64,000 nucleotides of DNA from Hermatobates lingyangjiaoensis (GCA_026182355.1 JAPFBL010000001.1:558001-622000), one strand, 5' to 3'. Positions 36,401 to 51,400 are shown, counted from the first letter of the stretch. Numbers and translations: made by a program. The notes: generated from the sequence alone by a model not told the origin.

Positions 36401-39400
36401 AGTTAAGAACACAATAGCTTTTTTAGGGAGGTGTGAAAGGATTTCACCCGTGATAAGGTCAAATCCGGGAGCCTTTCGTCGTTTCAACCCTTTGATGAAG
36501 TAGGCCACATCAGAAGGGCTGAATGCTTTAGGTGGAAGTGTCATCTGTAAAGCTGAGGTCAGGGTGTCATTTTGTTCGTCAGTAAGTTTGCTGTCAGGTA
36601 CTTGTTAAGTTATGATTAAATAGAGTCATACAATCATTTTGTTTCGAATACTCACGCTTATAAACTCTATGCATTTCATATTGTTCTAAAGGTAGAACGT
36701 GTGAACTGTTTATTATTGGCCACCCATTTTAGAAATCATTGAGTATATGGGTTTGATTTAACATCGACAGTTTTAAATTTTGCTTTTTATTTATTTAAAT
36801 AAAATATTTATTTTTATCTTATTAAGTTATTCATAAGGTGATATTTAACGGGTTCTAGACATAAATACTCGGATGTTATTTCTTTACTTCCTTTCCTAAG
36901 GATGACATGGTTTTATTATTTACTCACATTTGTGCATCTTTGTTCTTCAGGAAAGAAAAGGCGAATAACATTTGTCGAATGCAATAATGATATAAACAGT
37001 ATGGTTGATTTGGCCAAAGTTTCAGACCTTGTTCTTCTATTAATAGATGCTTCCTTTGGCTTTGAAATGGAAATATTTGAGTTCCTTAACATCTGTCAGG
37101 TATGTATGTTTCAATTTAAAATATTGAGTTGTTTCTTTTTGCTGAAACATATTTGACGTTCAGTTCAAGTAATATATATTTCTATAAAAATTATTACAAT
37201 ATATTTAGATATATTACTACTTGTAGGTATTCTGCCTTTCTTTTTATCTTTTTGATACATAGTGGAAAATAATGTTTATTCCAAACTACTCAAGATGTTA
37301 ATATAGACTGTTAAAACAACATGTGACAATTTGTTGAAATTATTAGTTAAGTGTTTATTTTGTCTAAATACATTGAAAACTTAAAATCTATATATTAATA
37401 CGCTAGTAACTACGTGTGTCACGATTTGTCATAATATTGATAATTAGGCATATCTAATTGCTGTAATTGAATGACAGCTACAAATCAAAGTCATCATAAT
37501 TAGACATAATATTATCTAATTATGTCTCTAATTAAATCATTATATTCTCTAATTAGCATTTAATGGACCAGAAGTTAAATAGTCTATTTACATACCTTTA
37601 GTTTTTATTCCTAAAAATATCACATGTGTGAATGAGCTCAGTAATTTTTTTTTATAAATTACATTAATAAGAAATGGGGTTATAATGCTTTTATACAAAT
37701 CAAAACATCACTTTTATCTTTAAAACTATAACAATAAAATTTTGTTAAAAAGTTGAACCTAAGATTAACAATTTATTAAAAAAAATCATAAACTTTCCTT
37801 TGTTGCATTGGGCAATATACTATGAAAACTGAAATTTTGTTTTGGAATAATGAATAACCTTCCCTACTGGTCGGATTTGTTTTCATTTATTTACATTGTT
37901 GACACTGAGTTTTTTTTTATAGTTTTGGTTATTTAGACTACAGTTTCATGTAGAAGTAATTTTGTTTCAGGGTTTGTCCTTTTGCTTTTTGATTTTGTAG
38001 TGGAATTCGGGTGGACACCTATTGGTGGCACTTAATAACTATATTTAATATTTATGAAGATAGACAGTCACGTGGACACTGCCGTTTTAGTCGTGTTTGG
38101 GGGCTTTCAGTGACCGCCTCCGTGAGGTCCACCTTGGGCACATGAGCGGGCTCGGTCGCATCCTCAAAGAGGACTGTGGTGTGCCTTCTCATGTGGCTAA
38201 AGGGTCTCACGTAAAAAAGCATCGATCTGTTACATGTTTTGTTCATGGATTGATCCGAAAGTCCGAGAAACATGACTACAAATCCAAAACAGGATTACTA
38301 GTAAGGAAAGATTTTGAGCAATTGGGTTTGGATGAGTTGAGAGTTTACTGTGGAATAGTTTGTAGTAATCTTTTGCATAGTCGTCAACGAAGAGGAGTTC
38401 AAGATCTCGATGAATGATTATATTTGGAACGTAAAACGGGAGATGTGAGAGTTTTCTAAGTTTTTTTACTTAAATAGCTTCTACAGGGCGAATATTCTAT
38501 AGTTTGGCAGAACCCCAAAGTTCTATGATATAAGAACTAAGAATATGTCATAGTTCTAAGATATATGAAGCCCATGAAAGCTTCAAGATTGTGTTGTATA
38601 TGTGGAGTCTGTGTTACTATGAGTGTTTGAATTGTGTTAGAAATTATAAGTGAAATATAATTGTTGTTTAGTGTTTAGAGGCATATATACAAAAATGTTA
38701 AATATTTTAATGAATAAAGACGATATGTTAAAAGGATAAAATTGTTAAATCTACAAAATTAATCCCAATCAAACATATATTTTCTGATGCATTCCATAGT
38801 ACAATGCATAGTTGTCAAACAAGTGTCTGACTAACAAACAAAATATATATTGGTCGTTAACTTGATATGTTTATTTATAGTAAAGTTGAGTTTAGGCCAC
38901 TCCAGATTTTCCCACTTAGACTTTATTCCTGTTCGAATTGAATATATTACAGGTAAGGCAGGACGTTTCCTATTGTGTTAGCTATTGTATTAATAATTAA
39001 ACATCAAACAGCTTAGCTCAAGCTAACAAGACATCCACTGATTGTTGGCGAAGTTCGCCGGGTCAGCTAGTATATATGAATTGTATACTGTTTCTTTTTG
39101 CTTTTCATTTTAGTTTTTAAAATTTATCAAATATTAATATAGAGTAAACTTAAGGTTCTTGAAAATGTGGTCCTTAAGATGATATTTATTGTCCGCCAAG
39201 ATATTCTTGTCGGTTAAAAAAAAAAAGGCACTATTAAACGTGACTTTGGTCTATCTCGGTATCACTTTAAGGATATCTCATTTTGTAGACACTCTACATA
39301 GTGTAGACACATTTTGAGCCAATCCTTTAAGATAAAATTGATGTTTATAATGGAAAAATTTAAATACTTTATTGACTTATATGAGATATAAAGGGAATAA

Positions 39401-42400
39401 TATTTTTACGTGTAAAAAAATTACCGCCAATAAACATAAATAAATTTCATTTGTCTTCCATGGTATGATGGATTTGTCTCATAAAATTCTTTAATAAATC
39501 TATGTATTGCACTCTTGAACAAAATTTAATATGAGTTATAATTACATTGTCTTTCTAAATTGTAGTACCTTTCCATGCTATTGAAATGTGACGAATGGAC
39601 TCTTTCTTCAAAAAGAGGAGTTATGTTTGTTGACAAGTATCAAGTTTTTTCACTATACTAGTCTAATGGTTTATAGTTGTTATTTTCAAAAATTAGAAGC
39701 TCCAAACTATAAAAGTTTTAAATTATATTGAATAGCTGGCTTTGACTTTGATTTGAGTAGGTCATTTGCCAGGCTAATTACTAATATATTTTTTGCTCAA
39801 TATACATTCATAGATAGCAACTTATAACAGAGTACAAGACGCAGGAAAAAAGATAACAGTCACTCAGAGAAAATTGGTATATATGATTTTTACAAAAGAG
39901 AAGGAAAATGATTTTATTAAATACTAATAAAATTCCCCAGGATAGTAATTTTATCAAACACCAAAAATGTTCAACATAATTCAAAATTGAAATCCTTTGT
40001 TTGAAGATTAATAAATTTAATTATCGTACATCCTTAATTATAAATGATCTTAAAACGACATTTTTTCTTCGATGTTTTTCAGAGAAAATAAGAATATTTT
40101 CTTGTTTTAAATTTGAAAATTTGACTTAAATATTCAGTGTAGAAGGTGAACGATGTAAGAAATCTACTGGCTATTTGAAAAAAAGTCATGTTCTCTTGTA
40201 GGAGATTATTTCGTATAAAGAAATTTTCACTTTGGCTTTTCAAAAATGTTATTACTGCTGTAGTTATACTAATGAGATTATTTGCATCAGTGGTGTGATA
40301 TACGAAAATAAGCTTATATATTGATAAGTCGATCAATCACTATCTGTACTACCTCAGGAATGAAAGACAAATAAACATCTCCCATTTAATTGTTTACATT
40401 ATGCCTAAATGATATATTATACTAGCAAACGTACCCGTCTTTGACGGAATTAAAAATTCTACTATACTTGGTATTTCAAAATGCCATTAGAAATTATAGA
40501 ATAGTAGAAAATACCATTATTAGTACAGTGTTAAGCAAAGTCTCTGTATACACTACATTAGCTGTCTGTCCTTCAGGTTTATGGAAGAACAAACAGTTGG
40601 AACCTCTGACTCTTGAGCAAGTAAACTGCAGTTGACCATGTGAGAAAAACTTGGTCTCGCTCACTTCATTTCCTGCGATAGATAAAGTTTCACCTTGCGA
40701 CTTAGTTAACGTCATTGCGAAATAGACTCTGACGGGCCTTTGCAATCGTTTCAATGGAAACATATAGTGGCTGGGAATCAGTTGTATGCGTGGTATACAC
40801 ACAGACTCCCTAATATCACACCCAGTCATAATGTCCGCCTCTATGGCATATCTGTGCAGAGCACGAACTCAGAGTCGTGTCCCGTTACACAGTTTTGGGG
40901 CACTCACGTTTCGTAACATGAAATTTGTTACTGCTACTAAATTGCAGCATGATTGGTGCTCCTGATAAGTTTTTACTCATGAGCAGTCGGTCCAGGAGTA
41001 AGAAATTCAGAGTCAAGGAATTCAGTTGGATAATGAACTACTTGCTCATCAGTAATCACTCTCTTTACTGACGTGTAAAGAACTTGTTTGTTGGATTTTC
41101 CTGGCTGTTCATATTAAGGGCTGAGAATTGCTCGTTCACAAAGCCATTTATTCTGAATAGATAGTACATCTTGAACTCTGAGAAACACCTTTTCAATGAT
41201 GTCAAATACGCTATAAATTCATATGCTCAAATGAAATTAAAATCAACAACAATACCTACTTGCCACACCTGTGTATTTTCAAAATAAACTTGTTTGCGAA
41301 GTGAGCTAAATACAGCTTAAAGCCCCATAATTTCGCTTCTGCACTGAATTGTCAATTTATTTAGAGCCTATATTTTAAGTTAGGCATACACAAATCTAGT
41401 GTCAAAGTTTCAGCTCGCTATGTCTTACTCGTATGGTGGCTTAGTTTACTTGTGACAAACGTTTTTGCTTTAAACATCCATAATTTCACTTCTACGTTGA
41501 ATTTCCAATCAATTCAGAGCCTATATTTTAAGTTAGACATACACAAATTTACTGTAAAAGTTTCAGCTTGATATGTGTTATGGTGGCTGAGTTTACTTGT
41601 GATAAAATTTTGCGGACAAAGTGACAAACCGACAGAAATTTTTCTAAGGGTGAATTCGGTTTCTCCAATGTATGAAATGTAAAGAAAACTTGAAATGAGT
41701 CAGTTCTAAGCAATGTACAAACAAAATCATTCTTTTATTTAAATAGATACCCAAGAAGATTGATATTAAGTTTACTTCTAGTAAAGTTGAGTGCAGGTCA
41801 CTCCAGATTTTTTGACTGTGTATTTGGATACACCATACACTGCAGACAGTGTATGGTGTATCCAAGTTTCAATCTTTCGCAGTCTACCATTTTGACTGCG
41901 TGTTTGGTAAAAGAAATTGTTTACAAATTGTTGTTTTCGTTATTTGTAGACATTCCTATTTAGGTCATTAATTTGTTTACTTATAATTGTTTGATGTATT
42001 AATTACTTGATAAAAAGAAATATAACATTTTTAGGGTTTTACTTTTGTTGCTTGATAACTCACCTGTGACTTCATATGCAAAATGTTTTGACCTCGTGGC
42101 AAAAAAATGTCCGTTCCTACTTTAAGTGCAATAATTCCTTTATAATTTTAAAGTGTTTTACAAAATCACAAATAGATATAGGTTTTTGGGACAGTTAGTG
42201 CATTCTTCGCCATTCATTCAAAAGTATGTAATTCTTGTTTTTAAATTTGTGTATTTTTGAAAAGAAATAGCAGGAGCTGTTAGAGTAGAATAAAGAAAAA
42301 AAAATGCCTTTGACCGGACCATAATTTTTTTCTGTATAATTAAAGTCACCCCAGACATTGCAATTTTTGAATTGTTTTCAATCTTGGTGACCGAAGCAAG

Positions 42401-45400
42401 TATCTGTTTATTTCAAAAATGAATTATACTTATACTGGTTTGACTCGTATCCCTCGACCGTGATGTGTTGAAGAGTAATAATTACAAAAATATACCTGTG
42501 CGGTATATTACAAAACGAATATATTTGTTTTTAAAACACATTTTTTGTATAAATATTTATTTTTACTAAAGAAAAGTTTTGTTGCTTCACAAGAGTAGAA
42601 GTGTATATATTTCACAATTGTATATATAATCATAATTTAAAAAGAATCAGTGATTTAAAAAATTCTGTTGCAGGTTCATGGAATGCCTAGAATTATGGGT
42701 GTTCTCACCCACCTGGACATGATCAAGCAAATAAAGAAATTGCGCCGGACTAAGAAATTGTTAAAAAGAAGATTTTGGACGGAAGTTTATCCAGGAGCGA
42801 AACTTTTCTATTTATCAGGAATGGTTCGTGATGATTATTTAAAAAACGAAGTTAAAAACTTGGCTAGATTTATATCTGTTATGAAATTTAGACCTCTCAC
42901 ATGGCAGACGACACATTCGTATGTTTTAGGTAATCAATCGCTTATTTTGTTACATTTCATATTGCCTTTCCCATAGTAATGCTGTACTTAATTTGTAGGT
43001 GACAGATTAGAAGATATTACTCCTCCTGATAAATTAACTTTAGATCCTAAAATTGACAGAAAAATTTGTATATATGGTTATATGAGAGGTATTCCTATGA
43101 ACAAACAATCTTTCATACACATCCCAGGTATGATTAGCTGCCATTGCTTAAATCCATTTATTGTATTGACAATATAGATAGTTCTAAATAGAAAATTATT
43201 GTGCATTATTTTTTTAAGTGCTTCTAAAATTCTAAATTTAGAATATAGTACAATTCTAAGTTTAATGTAACCACTAAAAGACTGTTAAGAAATATTCTAC
43301 TTTACTATAAGTGTAGTAATCATTAAAAGTGTCAAATGACATGTCATAAAAAAACGAATGTCATTTACAAAATTTCCCTTTGTGAAAGTAAATATTTTTT
43401 TATATGTCTAAATAAATAATATTATATTCTAATACATAGAGCATTTTAGTGTAGTAAGTAAAAATTATACTCATCAGTTTCTTTTATTTTGAATCATGCA
43501 ATTTTTTATCATGTATCCTTCATTATTGTCATTTTGTTATTTTTTAATGTATAGCTGTTGTATTCCATTCTTTGACTTTTTGTTTGTATATAAAATGATT
43601 GCAATTAAGTTTAAAAAAAAATAAAATTAATCTGATATTTAAAAAGCAATAAGTTGGGTATCATTTTCTTATATTTTAAGGTTGATGTAAGATATATGTT
43701 TCAGGTTGTGGAGATTTTCCAATTGAAGATATATCTTTTCTTCCTGACCCTTGTCCTTTACCAGAAGTACAGAAAAAGAGATCACTTATTGATAAGGAAC
43801 GATTAATTTACGCTCCATTCTCAGGAGTGGGTGGAATTATATATGACAAGGATGCAGTCTACATTGATATGCCATACCAACCTCCAGTAAATAGGGTAAG
43901 TTTTGTAAATAATCGTCAGTAGAGCATTAGTAATATATAGAGTGCTATTAAAGGTGAGCAGTTTTAGATATTTATGAATTTATTACTAAATATCAAATAT
44001 TAAATTCTGCAGTTATAAGAAAGAAAGAAGCATGATGTATCATTTCTATTTCACTTTACATGTTCAACCTGTCTCCACCACCCTTGCTGACAAAAAGTAT
44101 AATGTTATAAGAACTTTACGAAGTAGGTGATGTGAGCCATAAGTGAACAGTAATCTAAAATAACAATTATTTTGGCTTTGTGAAAACTAGAAGAAATAAT
44201 TCATCAAAAAATTACATAATTTTTATTTTTTTTATCGCATGGATGGGAATGAATCCTCTATAAGGTTATTCTTCACCCTCTCATTCTCCTCCTCACTCTC
44301 ACTCTTGTTCCCTCGATGTTCTGTCTTTTACTCGTACTGTCTTTCATTTTTCTCCTAACTTTTACTCACTCACTCTGTGACTCCCTCTTTCTCTCTTTTC
44401 TCTTTCTCCTTACTCCCTCACTTTCATATCCTCGGTTTCTTTATTGTAAAAATATCCTTTTTTCACTTTACTGTAGCATAGGTGGGTGGTAGGTGTTTTG
44501 CTTAATTTTTTAATCACTACAATTCGCACTTTCTATTATAGCATAATATAGCTTGATATTGTACTACTATAGTCCTTAGTGTGGAAATGTACCCTATTGT
44601 TTTGGTCTTTATTGTATCTTAGAGACGTTACTTTATATGAAGTAATTCTATTCTATTCTTTATATCTCGATTTTAGATAATTGAACTTATGTGTTTAATA
44701 ATTAGCCGTATGTGTATGTGGCAGTCGTAGGAGTGAACCTGCCGAGTGCACCTGCTCGTGGCAGGAATACCTACTTTTTAGTGACTTTATAACTAATATT
44801 TACATGTACTCGTATATGACAGTGAGACTCTAGAACATGTTCCTTTGTATATCGTGTGTTTAATAGGTTTAATATAATTTGTTTGTAAAGTGGAAACTGT
44901 GTTCTATGGAAGTAACTGCCCCCATATATATAACAATAAAAATTCATTAACTTTAAATTATTCTGTGTAGTAATATAGTACTTTAAAGCAGAGATTATGT
45001 TCTATAAATATGCAGTTGGTGGATTCTGTATCTTAATTTTATTAAAATCTAAGAGTTCAATTGTAAATTACTAGAAGTAAATTTATTTTCAAATTTAGAA
45101 TTATGATCAATATTAAATATTAATTCAGATAATTCTATATATTATTTTATATTACCCTTATAAACATTTAGATCATTTATAATGGGTTGTAATATCAAAT
45201 GAAATTATTTGTAATATTTTCAGTTACATTTCTTTCTTTCAAATATTTAACAAATAAAAAAAATTTGATATCATAAAATAAATTTGTTTAACAAACATAC
45301 TTATTAAAATGCTATTTCAGCCGTTAATAAATATGATAAGACACTTCCTTTCATTCAGTTTAGTAATTTTATATGTAATATATGTCAGTGAACCATACAA

Positions 45401-48400
45401 ATCTAGTCTAGTAGGTATCATTTGTGGTCTTGTTTTATATTTTCTAAATTATAATATTTTAATTTTTACAAATATTGCATACTCCTTTTCTTTATTGAAT
45501 CTCAATCATTCATAAGTATCATCATACTTTCCAATCGTTCACCCATTGTTCTTAATAGTCAACTCAGGTATATTTACCCATCATACTTGGCAAAATATAG
45601 TTACTCTATTAATAAAGCGATTAATTAAATTGATTGTCCTTATTTTGTGATGATGAACTTAGTGTAAAGTTGAATGTACATTACTTCAGGTTTATTCAAT
45701 TATATTCTTTATTGCTTCTTAACTCTTGTCATTTCTTTCTCTTTCATCTTTTTACTTAATTATATTTTACCATATGGGGTACCCGAAAAGTGGCGCAAGA
45801 TTGTTATTAGTATTCATTTCGTTAATTAACCCTCTACAATTTTTTTACCAATCACCTATTTTTATCACTTTACCATTCCCTTAAAAAAATGACAAGGACA
45901 AGCTACAGAAAGCCTTTTTATTATTTTTACGGCTAAATTTCATCATACATTAATAACTTTAGTTTTAAGTTCTGAGTGTCTCTAGAACACTTAATATCAT
46001 TGTTTAATCAGTTCCGTTTCTATTTTGTAATTTTTCTTAAAATTATATTTTGTAAGTTGACTTCTAGTCCAATTAACTGACTGGTGTTTCATCCCATTGT
46101 GTCGTGGGTCAAGTGATGTCTAACAGGTGGCATGTCTGTCTTTATTGCTAAAGTTCAAATTTACTCCTTGACTCTAGATTTTTCATTTTGAAAATAGAAA
46201 TTTTTGCACACTTTGTTCATTAGAGAGGACCATCTCTATTATGCTAATAAAAGTATATACATTTATAATTTTTAAAAAAAAAAAAAAAGTTATTTATGTA
46301 ATTTAGGAAATCACCATTTTGTCGTTGCTTATTCTTTTTATTGATTGGTGGAGTCTGTTGACACATGTGATCTATATAGTCGATTATGCAATAGATTATA
46401 GACATTAGTTCTAGAATTTATCAGTATAGTAATCTTAAAATCTTTTAAGGAATCCAGGGTACCGTTGGTGCCCGGGAATGGTTAGCTTATTAGGAGTTAG
46501 GTTATTATAAATGTTTTAAGTTATCTTATCTGACTGTCACATAAGAAGAATATATAAGCAAGTTAAATCGGTTTTATTTCCGAATCTTATATAATATAGT
46601 TAAGTTACAATTTTCGAGAACTTATCTTGAATTTATCCAATTTTTCAGGAAGAAGTTAGTGTAAGAAAGAAGATTATTTCTGATCTCGTTGAATCCCATA
46701 AGGTACTTGCTGATAGCGTTGAAAAAGCCAACTTCAAATTTTTCTCCACCTCAGAACCAATAACAAATGAAGACTATATGAAGTAAGTTTTGAAACTTAT
46801 GAAATTAAAAAAAAGTCATTTAGAAAAAAAAGTTGTTTGCATATTGTCATCTATTTAACTATTTAGCGCATTTGTCATTCTTTAAAATGTAATTTGAATA
46901 TAACACTTAGCAAAATCTAGATTGAAATTGAAACAGAAATTATAGAAAGTTTTTGCTAATAAATCGGAGTCTTTACAGTATTTCTAAATTACGCTAAGCC
47001 TATTAGCCCGATGCATGGATTTCATTTTTTTTTTCTTTTGTTTGGTGTGTATTGCGCCACATTAGATGTCTGTCCTTGAGGTTCATGGAAGAACAAAGAG
47101 TTGGAACTTTTAACTCTTGAGCAAGCAAACTACAGTTGACCATTTGAGAAAATGGTCCTGTCCCTTTTCACATTTCCCGAGGCACTCAAGCTTCTTAACA
47201 TGAAATTTGTTACTAATACTAAACGCAGCATGATACTGCTCCTACTTTAAGTTTTTACTCATGAGCAGGCAGTCCAGGAGCAGTCACGGAGTCAAGAAAT
47301 TCAGTTGGATAATGAACTGCTTCCTCATTACTAATCACTCTCTTTACTGACTTTTAAGTTATATCTACGGCTTGATATAGCGTAAGAACTTGTTTGTTGG
47401 TTTTTCCTGCCAGTTCATATTAAGGGATGAGAATTGCTCGTTCACAAAGCCATTTATTCTGAATAGATAGTACATCTTGAACTCTGAGAAACACCTTTTC
47501 AATGATGTCAAATACGCAATAAATTCATATGCTCAAATTAAATTAAAATCAACAACAATACCTACTTGCCACACCTGTGTATTTTCAAAATAAACTTGTG
47601 TGCGAAGTGAGCAAAATACAGCTTAAAGCCCCATAATTTCGCTTCTGCACTGAATTATCAATCTATTTAGAGCCTATATTTTAAGTTAGGCATACACAAA
47701 TCTAGTATCAAAGTTTCAGCTTGCTATGTCTCATGGTGGCTGAGTTTACTTGTGACAAACATTTTTCCTTTAAACGTCCATAACTTCACATTTATGTTGA
47801 ATTTCCAATCAATTCAGAGCCTATATTTTAAGTTAGACATACACAAATTTACTGTAAAAGTTGCAGCTTGATATGTGTTATGGTGGCTGAGTTTACTTGT
47901 GACAAAATTTTGCGGACAAAATGACAAACCGACAGAAATTTTTCTAAGGGTGAATTCGGTTTCTCCAATGTATGAAATGTAAAGAAAACTTGAAATGAGT
48001 CAGTTCTAAGCAATGTACAGACAAAATCATTCTTTTATTTATATAGATTAGTCGAAATGAAGGTTTCATAAAAAATTTATTGATTAATTATAAATTTGTA
48101 TTTAAAAATGGCCTTATGTATTTTGTAAATAGACAGGAATAAAGACATCTACGACCATATTTGTTATGTATGTTCTTTACTCAAAAGAAATTTCTCAGTT
48201 CGGTTATTATTCCTGTATGGTATTTTTTTTAGAATTTTGAAATAAACAGTAAAAGCAGTATAGTGCCACAATATTAATGTATTATGTATTGATAATTTTA
48301 TTTGTGGATTTTCAGGTTCCAAACGAATTGGAAAACAAGGAATGAGGCAACTACTTCTCGGATAGAAAAACATCGGGATGAAAAAGATGACCCTGAAGGG

Positions 48401-51400
48401 AAACCTGACAAGGAACTAGTTCTTGATAAATTATCTGATGTTGATTTCTCAGAGGATGATACTAGTTCAAAGAATGAAAGTATTGGCTTCTTAAAGTCAG
48501 ATGAAGAGGTAGATAATACTCCGGTCAGTGGGGCGAAAAGAACAAAGGAAGCATCTGGTGACAGTATGAGTGAGGATGATCAAGAGATTCCTGTGAAGAA
48601 AAAAAAGGTTTCAAAAAATGAAGAAATTAAGTTGTCAGAAGCAGAGCTTAGGTTGCAGGAAGCCCAGTAAGTAAAAGTGTTTACACTGGTGTTATAGTTA
48701 CCGTATAAATATTATAGTTTTTACTTTATTTTTATATCATAGATACCATCATGCACTTCATTTTTTTTTAATTTATCCGCTAGATTTGTTGACTACAATC
48801 CGAAAATTGCTAACTATTTGCTGCATCATTAAAACTTATTGCGTTTGTTAAATGTTTATGACAGCATATAATAACATAGTTTTCAGACATGACAATTGAA
48901 ATGGTTGGAGTATTTTCCTGGAAATGTAAACTATTATTGACTATTAGTTGCTATTGCTTTAAGAATATTTATTTTATTCTTAATTGATAAGACACTATTT
49001 GAACCATTTTTTTTCAAAAGATTATACTACTGTTTCTTTTATCTTTTCACTACTGCAATTTATTACATGTTTCAAAATAACCTATACAAAATTATTTAGA
49101 ACTAGCCTGTGCTACGTCAGAAACTTGTTAAAGATCTGTAATTTTAATAGAAGTTTGTTGTGAATGGTGGTTCAAACAAACATCCGTTAGTTTCATCTTT
49201 GATTAATTATATATTCTAAAAACTAGAATGGGCAACCGTATGTCATTTTAGTTGAAGTTAGATGTAATTTTACCTCCTACTAGTGAGTCGGATTACCACA
49301 AAGTATATACACGTATTTTCAACTGTGTTACAACTACGAATCACAGCATCCAGGAACATTGAATTATTGTTTTTAGCTAAAATTAATCGTATGTGATTAC
49401 AAATTACACATTTTTTGTTAAAGATAATAAAGGATATGTTGTATAAAAGAACTTGCAGAAGTTCCCGGGATTCTCGTCCGATTACTAACCTAAGACATTG
49501 TTTTCCTTACTCCCAAATATTTGTACATTCACTACTATAAATACATAGGTTTGCATGTGCTGAATACATTAATCGAATTTGCAATATAGTACATCTACTT
49601 TAAAACGATTAACGTAATTCATTTTTCGTCAAACAACTCCAATTTTCTTTCCTAATAGTATAGTAAATCTACTTGATAGATGTGCTATACTATTAGGAAA
49701 GAAAGTTAAATGAAGTTGTTTGACGAAAAGTGAGTTTTGTTAATCGTTTTCAAGGCCTTTGGCTTTGATGTAATTACAATATTAGTTATTTCAATAAGAA
49801 ACAATAGCTTGATATTGTATGAATATAATATCATATTCTGAAAACATTTTCTGAGAATTATCTAAGATTTAATAGCTAGGACTCTACCAGTTAATGATAT
49901 ATAATTAAAATGTATATTTTTCGCGTGATATTTGCAAACTTATTTGTTTGCAAAATCTCCAGAAATCTAAATTGTATTGATATGTATTAGCGCTTTCGTT
50001 TGAATTTACAGGGGGTAGTTTTAATTTTTCTAAATTAGAGTTTTTTATTTCCTCTATTTCTACGTGGTGATAATTTCTCCCTTATCCTTATACGACTTCT
50101 ATTGAAATTTGCGTTTCTTGGACAACGTTGCACTAAGTTTTCAAAGCGATAATAATAATAATTAAGCACTAGATGAGCCTATACCTTATTAGATGACAGT
50201 ATTTTCTAGTATAAATACTTCATTTATGGTATTTGAAAACATTAAATTATATTGTTTTGATTTACATTTTTTTTTAAAAAAAATTCTTTACTTAAAATTA
50301 CTGTACTATGAAAATGTGGTTTCTTTATCTAGAAAAATAATTGTGCTGACAAGCACTTTGTTAATCTTATTGATCTAATTAGTTTATTTCTTTGTAGGTT
50401 CAAAGGCGTTCAGAATGATAAAGACAAAGAAATTCATAGCAAAATAAGTAGTTTGTTGGCTGAATTTGATGATAAAATACCATCCAATAATCAAATGAAT
50501 ATACCCATTGAAGGAGATGAGGAATTATCAAGTGAGTCTGAATCTGGAGATGAAGATGTAGATGTAGAAGATGTTCCATGGGAAAGACGCTTTGATTCTG
50601 ATTGCGAAGAAGAAGAAGAAGATGTTGATATTGATGATGATGATGATGAGACCTAGAGACCGATTGTTGGAAAGAAGAGAAGTATATATCAAAAGAAGAC
50701 AAAGACGAAGATGCTTCAGGGAGTGAATCGTCAGAGGAAGAAGATCTGGAAAATACTGATCTGAAATGGAAGGAAAACATAGCCGCTAAAGCCGAGGCAG
50801 ACTTCTATGAGAGACAATCTTCCTCGAACAATCTGTGGAAACTTGTTTATGGTTAGTATATCGTGAAATGGGTGAATCTTTATGACTAGTCAATCTTACG
50901 TAATATACATCTACAATCTTACTATCCTTGGTAGAAGTTCTTAAAGGTATAATGAGAGTAAAAGTGCCATATTGACATAATCATTTTAAGTATGTGCTTA
51001 AATTTATAAAGTTAATTTATGAATTTTCTTGTTTATTTAATAAATTATTTATTTATTATTAATTATTTATTTATTAAATCACTATTTGAAATATTTTTTT
51101 TCTAAAAGATTATACTACTGTTTCTTTTATCTTTCCACTAGTGCAATTTATTACATGTTTCAAAATAACATATACAAAATTATTTAGAACTAGCCTGTAC
51201 TATGTCTGAAACTCGTTAATGATCTGTATTCTGATAAATTTGAGTTATCTAAAATATTGGGACTCCCAATGTACGAGTAGAGTGTTCATTTTCTGAATTG
51301 AATGAACAAAGGGTTAATGTTCGGGTCATGTTTGTTCTCTTGTAATACTGCCACTGCAGCCTACCATAGTCTAAACTGATAAGAACAGAGAGATGAGGAA

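Larger units (their letters stand above)
37100..42673 (+). other. BMS1 intron 4, repeat-loaded
   Basis: The 5.6-kb intron holds the Jockey remnant at 38044, the solo end at 38870, the Helentron end at 38990, the split 1.6-kb element with the nested HINE, and the hairpin at 41824. The remainder (37100-38040, 41866-42673) shows nothing recognisable. Confidence 0.8.

Noticed and set aside
38097..38417. 106-codon plus-strand frame
   Set aside because: The minus strand carries recognisable Jockey ORF2 residues in the same place, so this frame is a shadow.
50654..50656. Reading the TAG in exon 10 as the natural end of the gene
   Set aside because: Conserved Bms1 sequence continues in the next frame of the same exon and in four more exons with matching phases.
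50400..50780. 126-codon minus-strand frame with His/Ser runs
   Set aside because: It is the antisense shadow of the acidic GAT/GAA-rich part of BMS1 exon 10.
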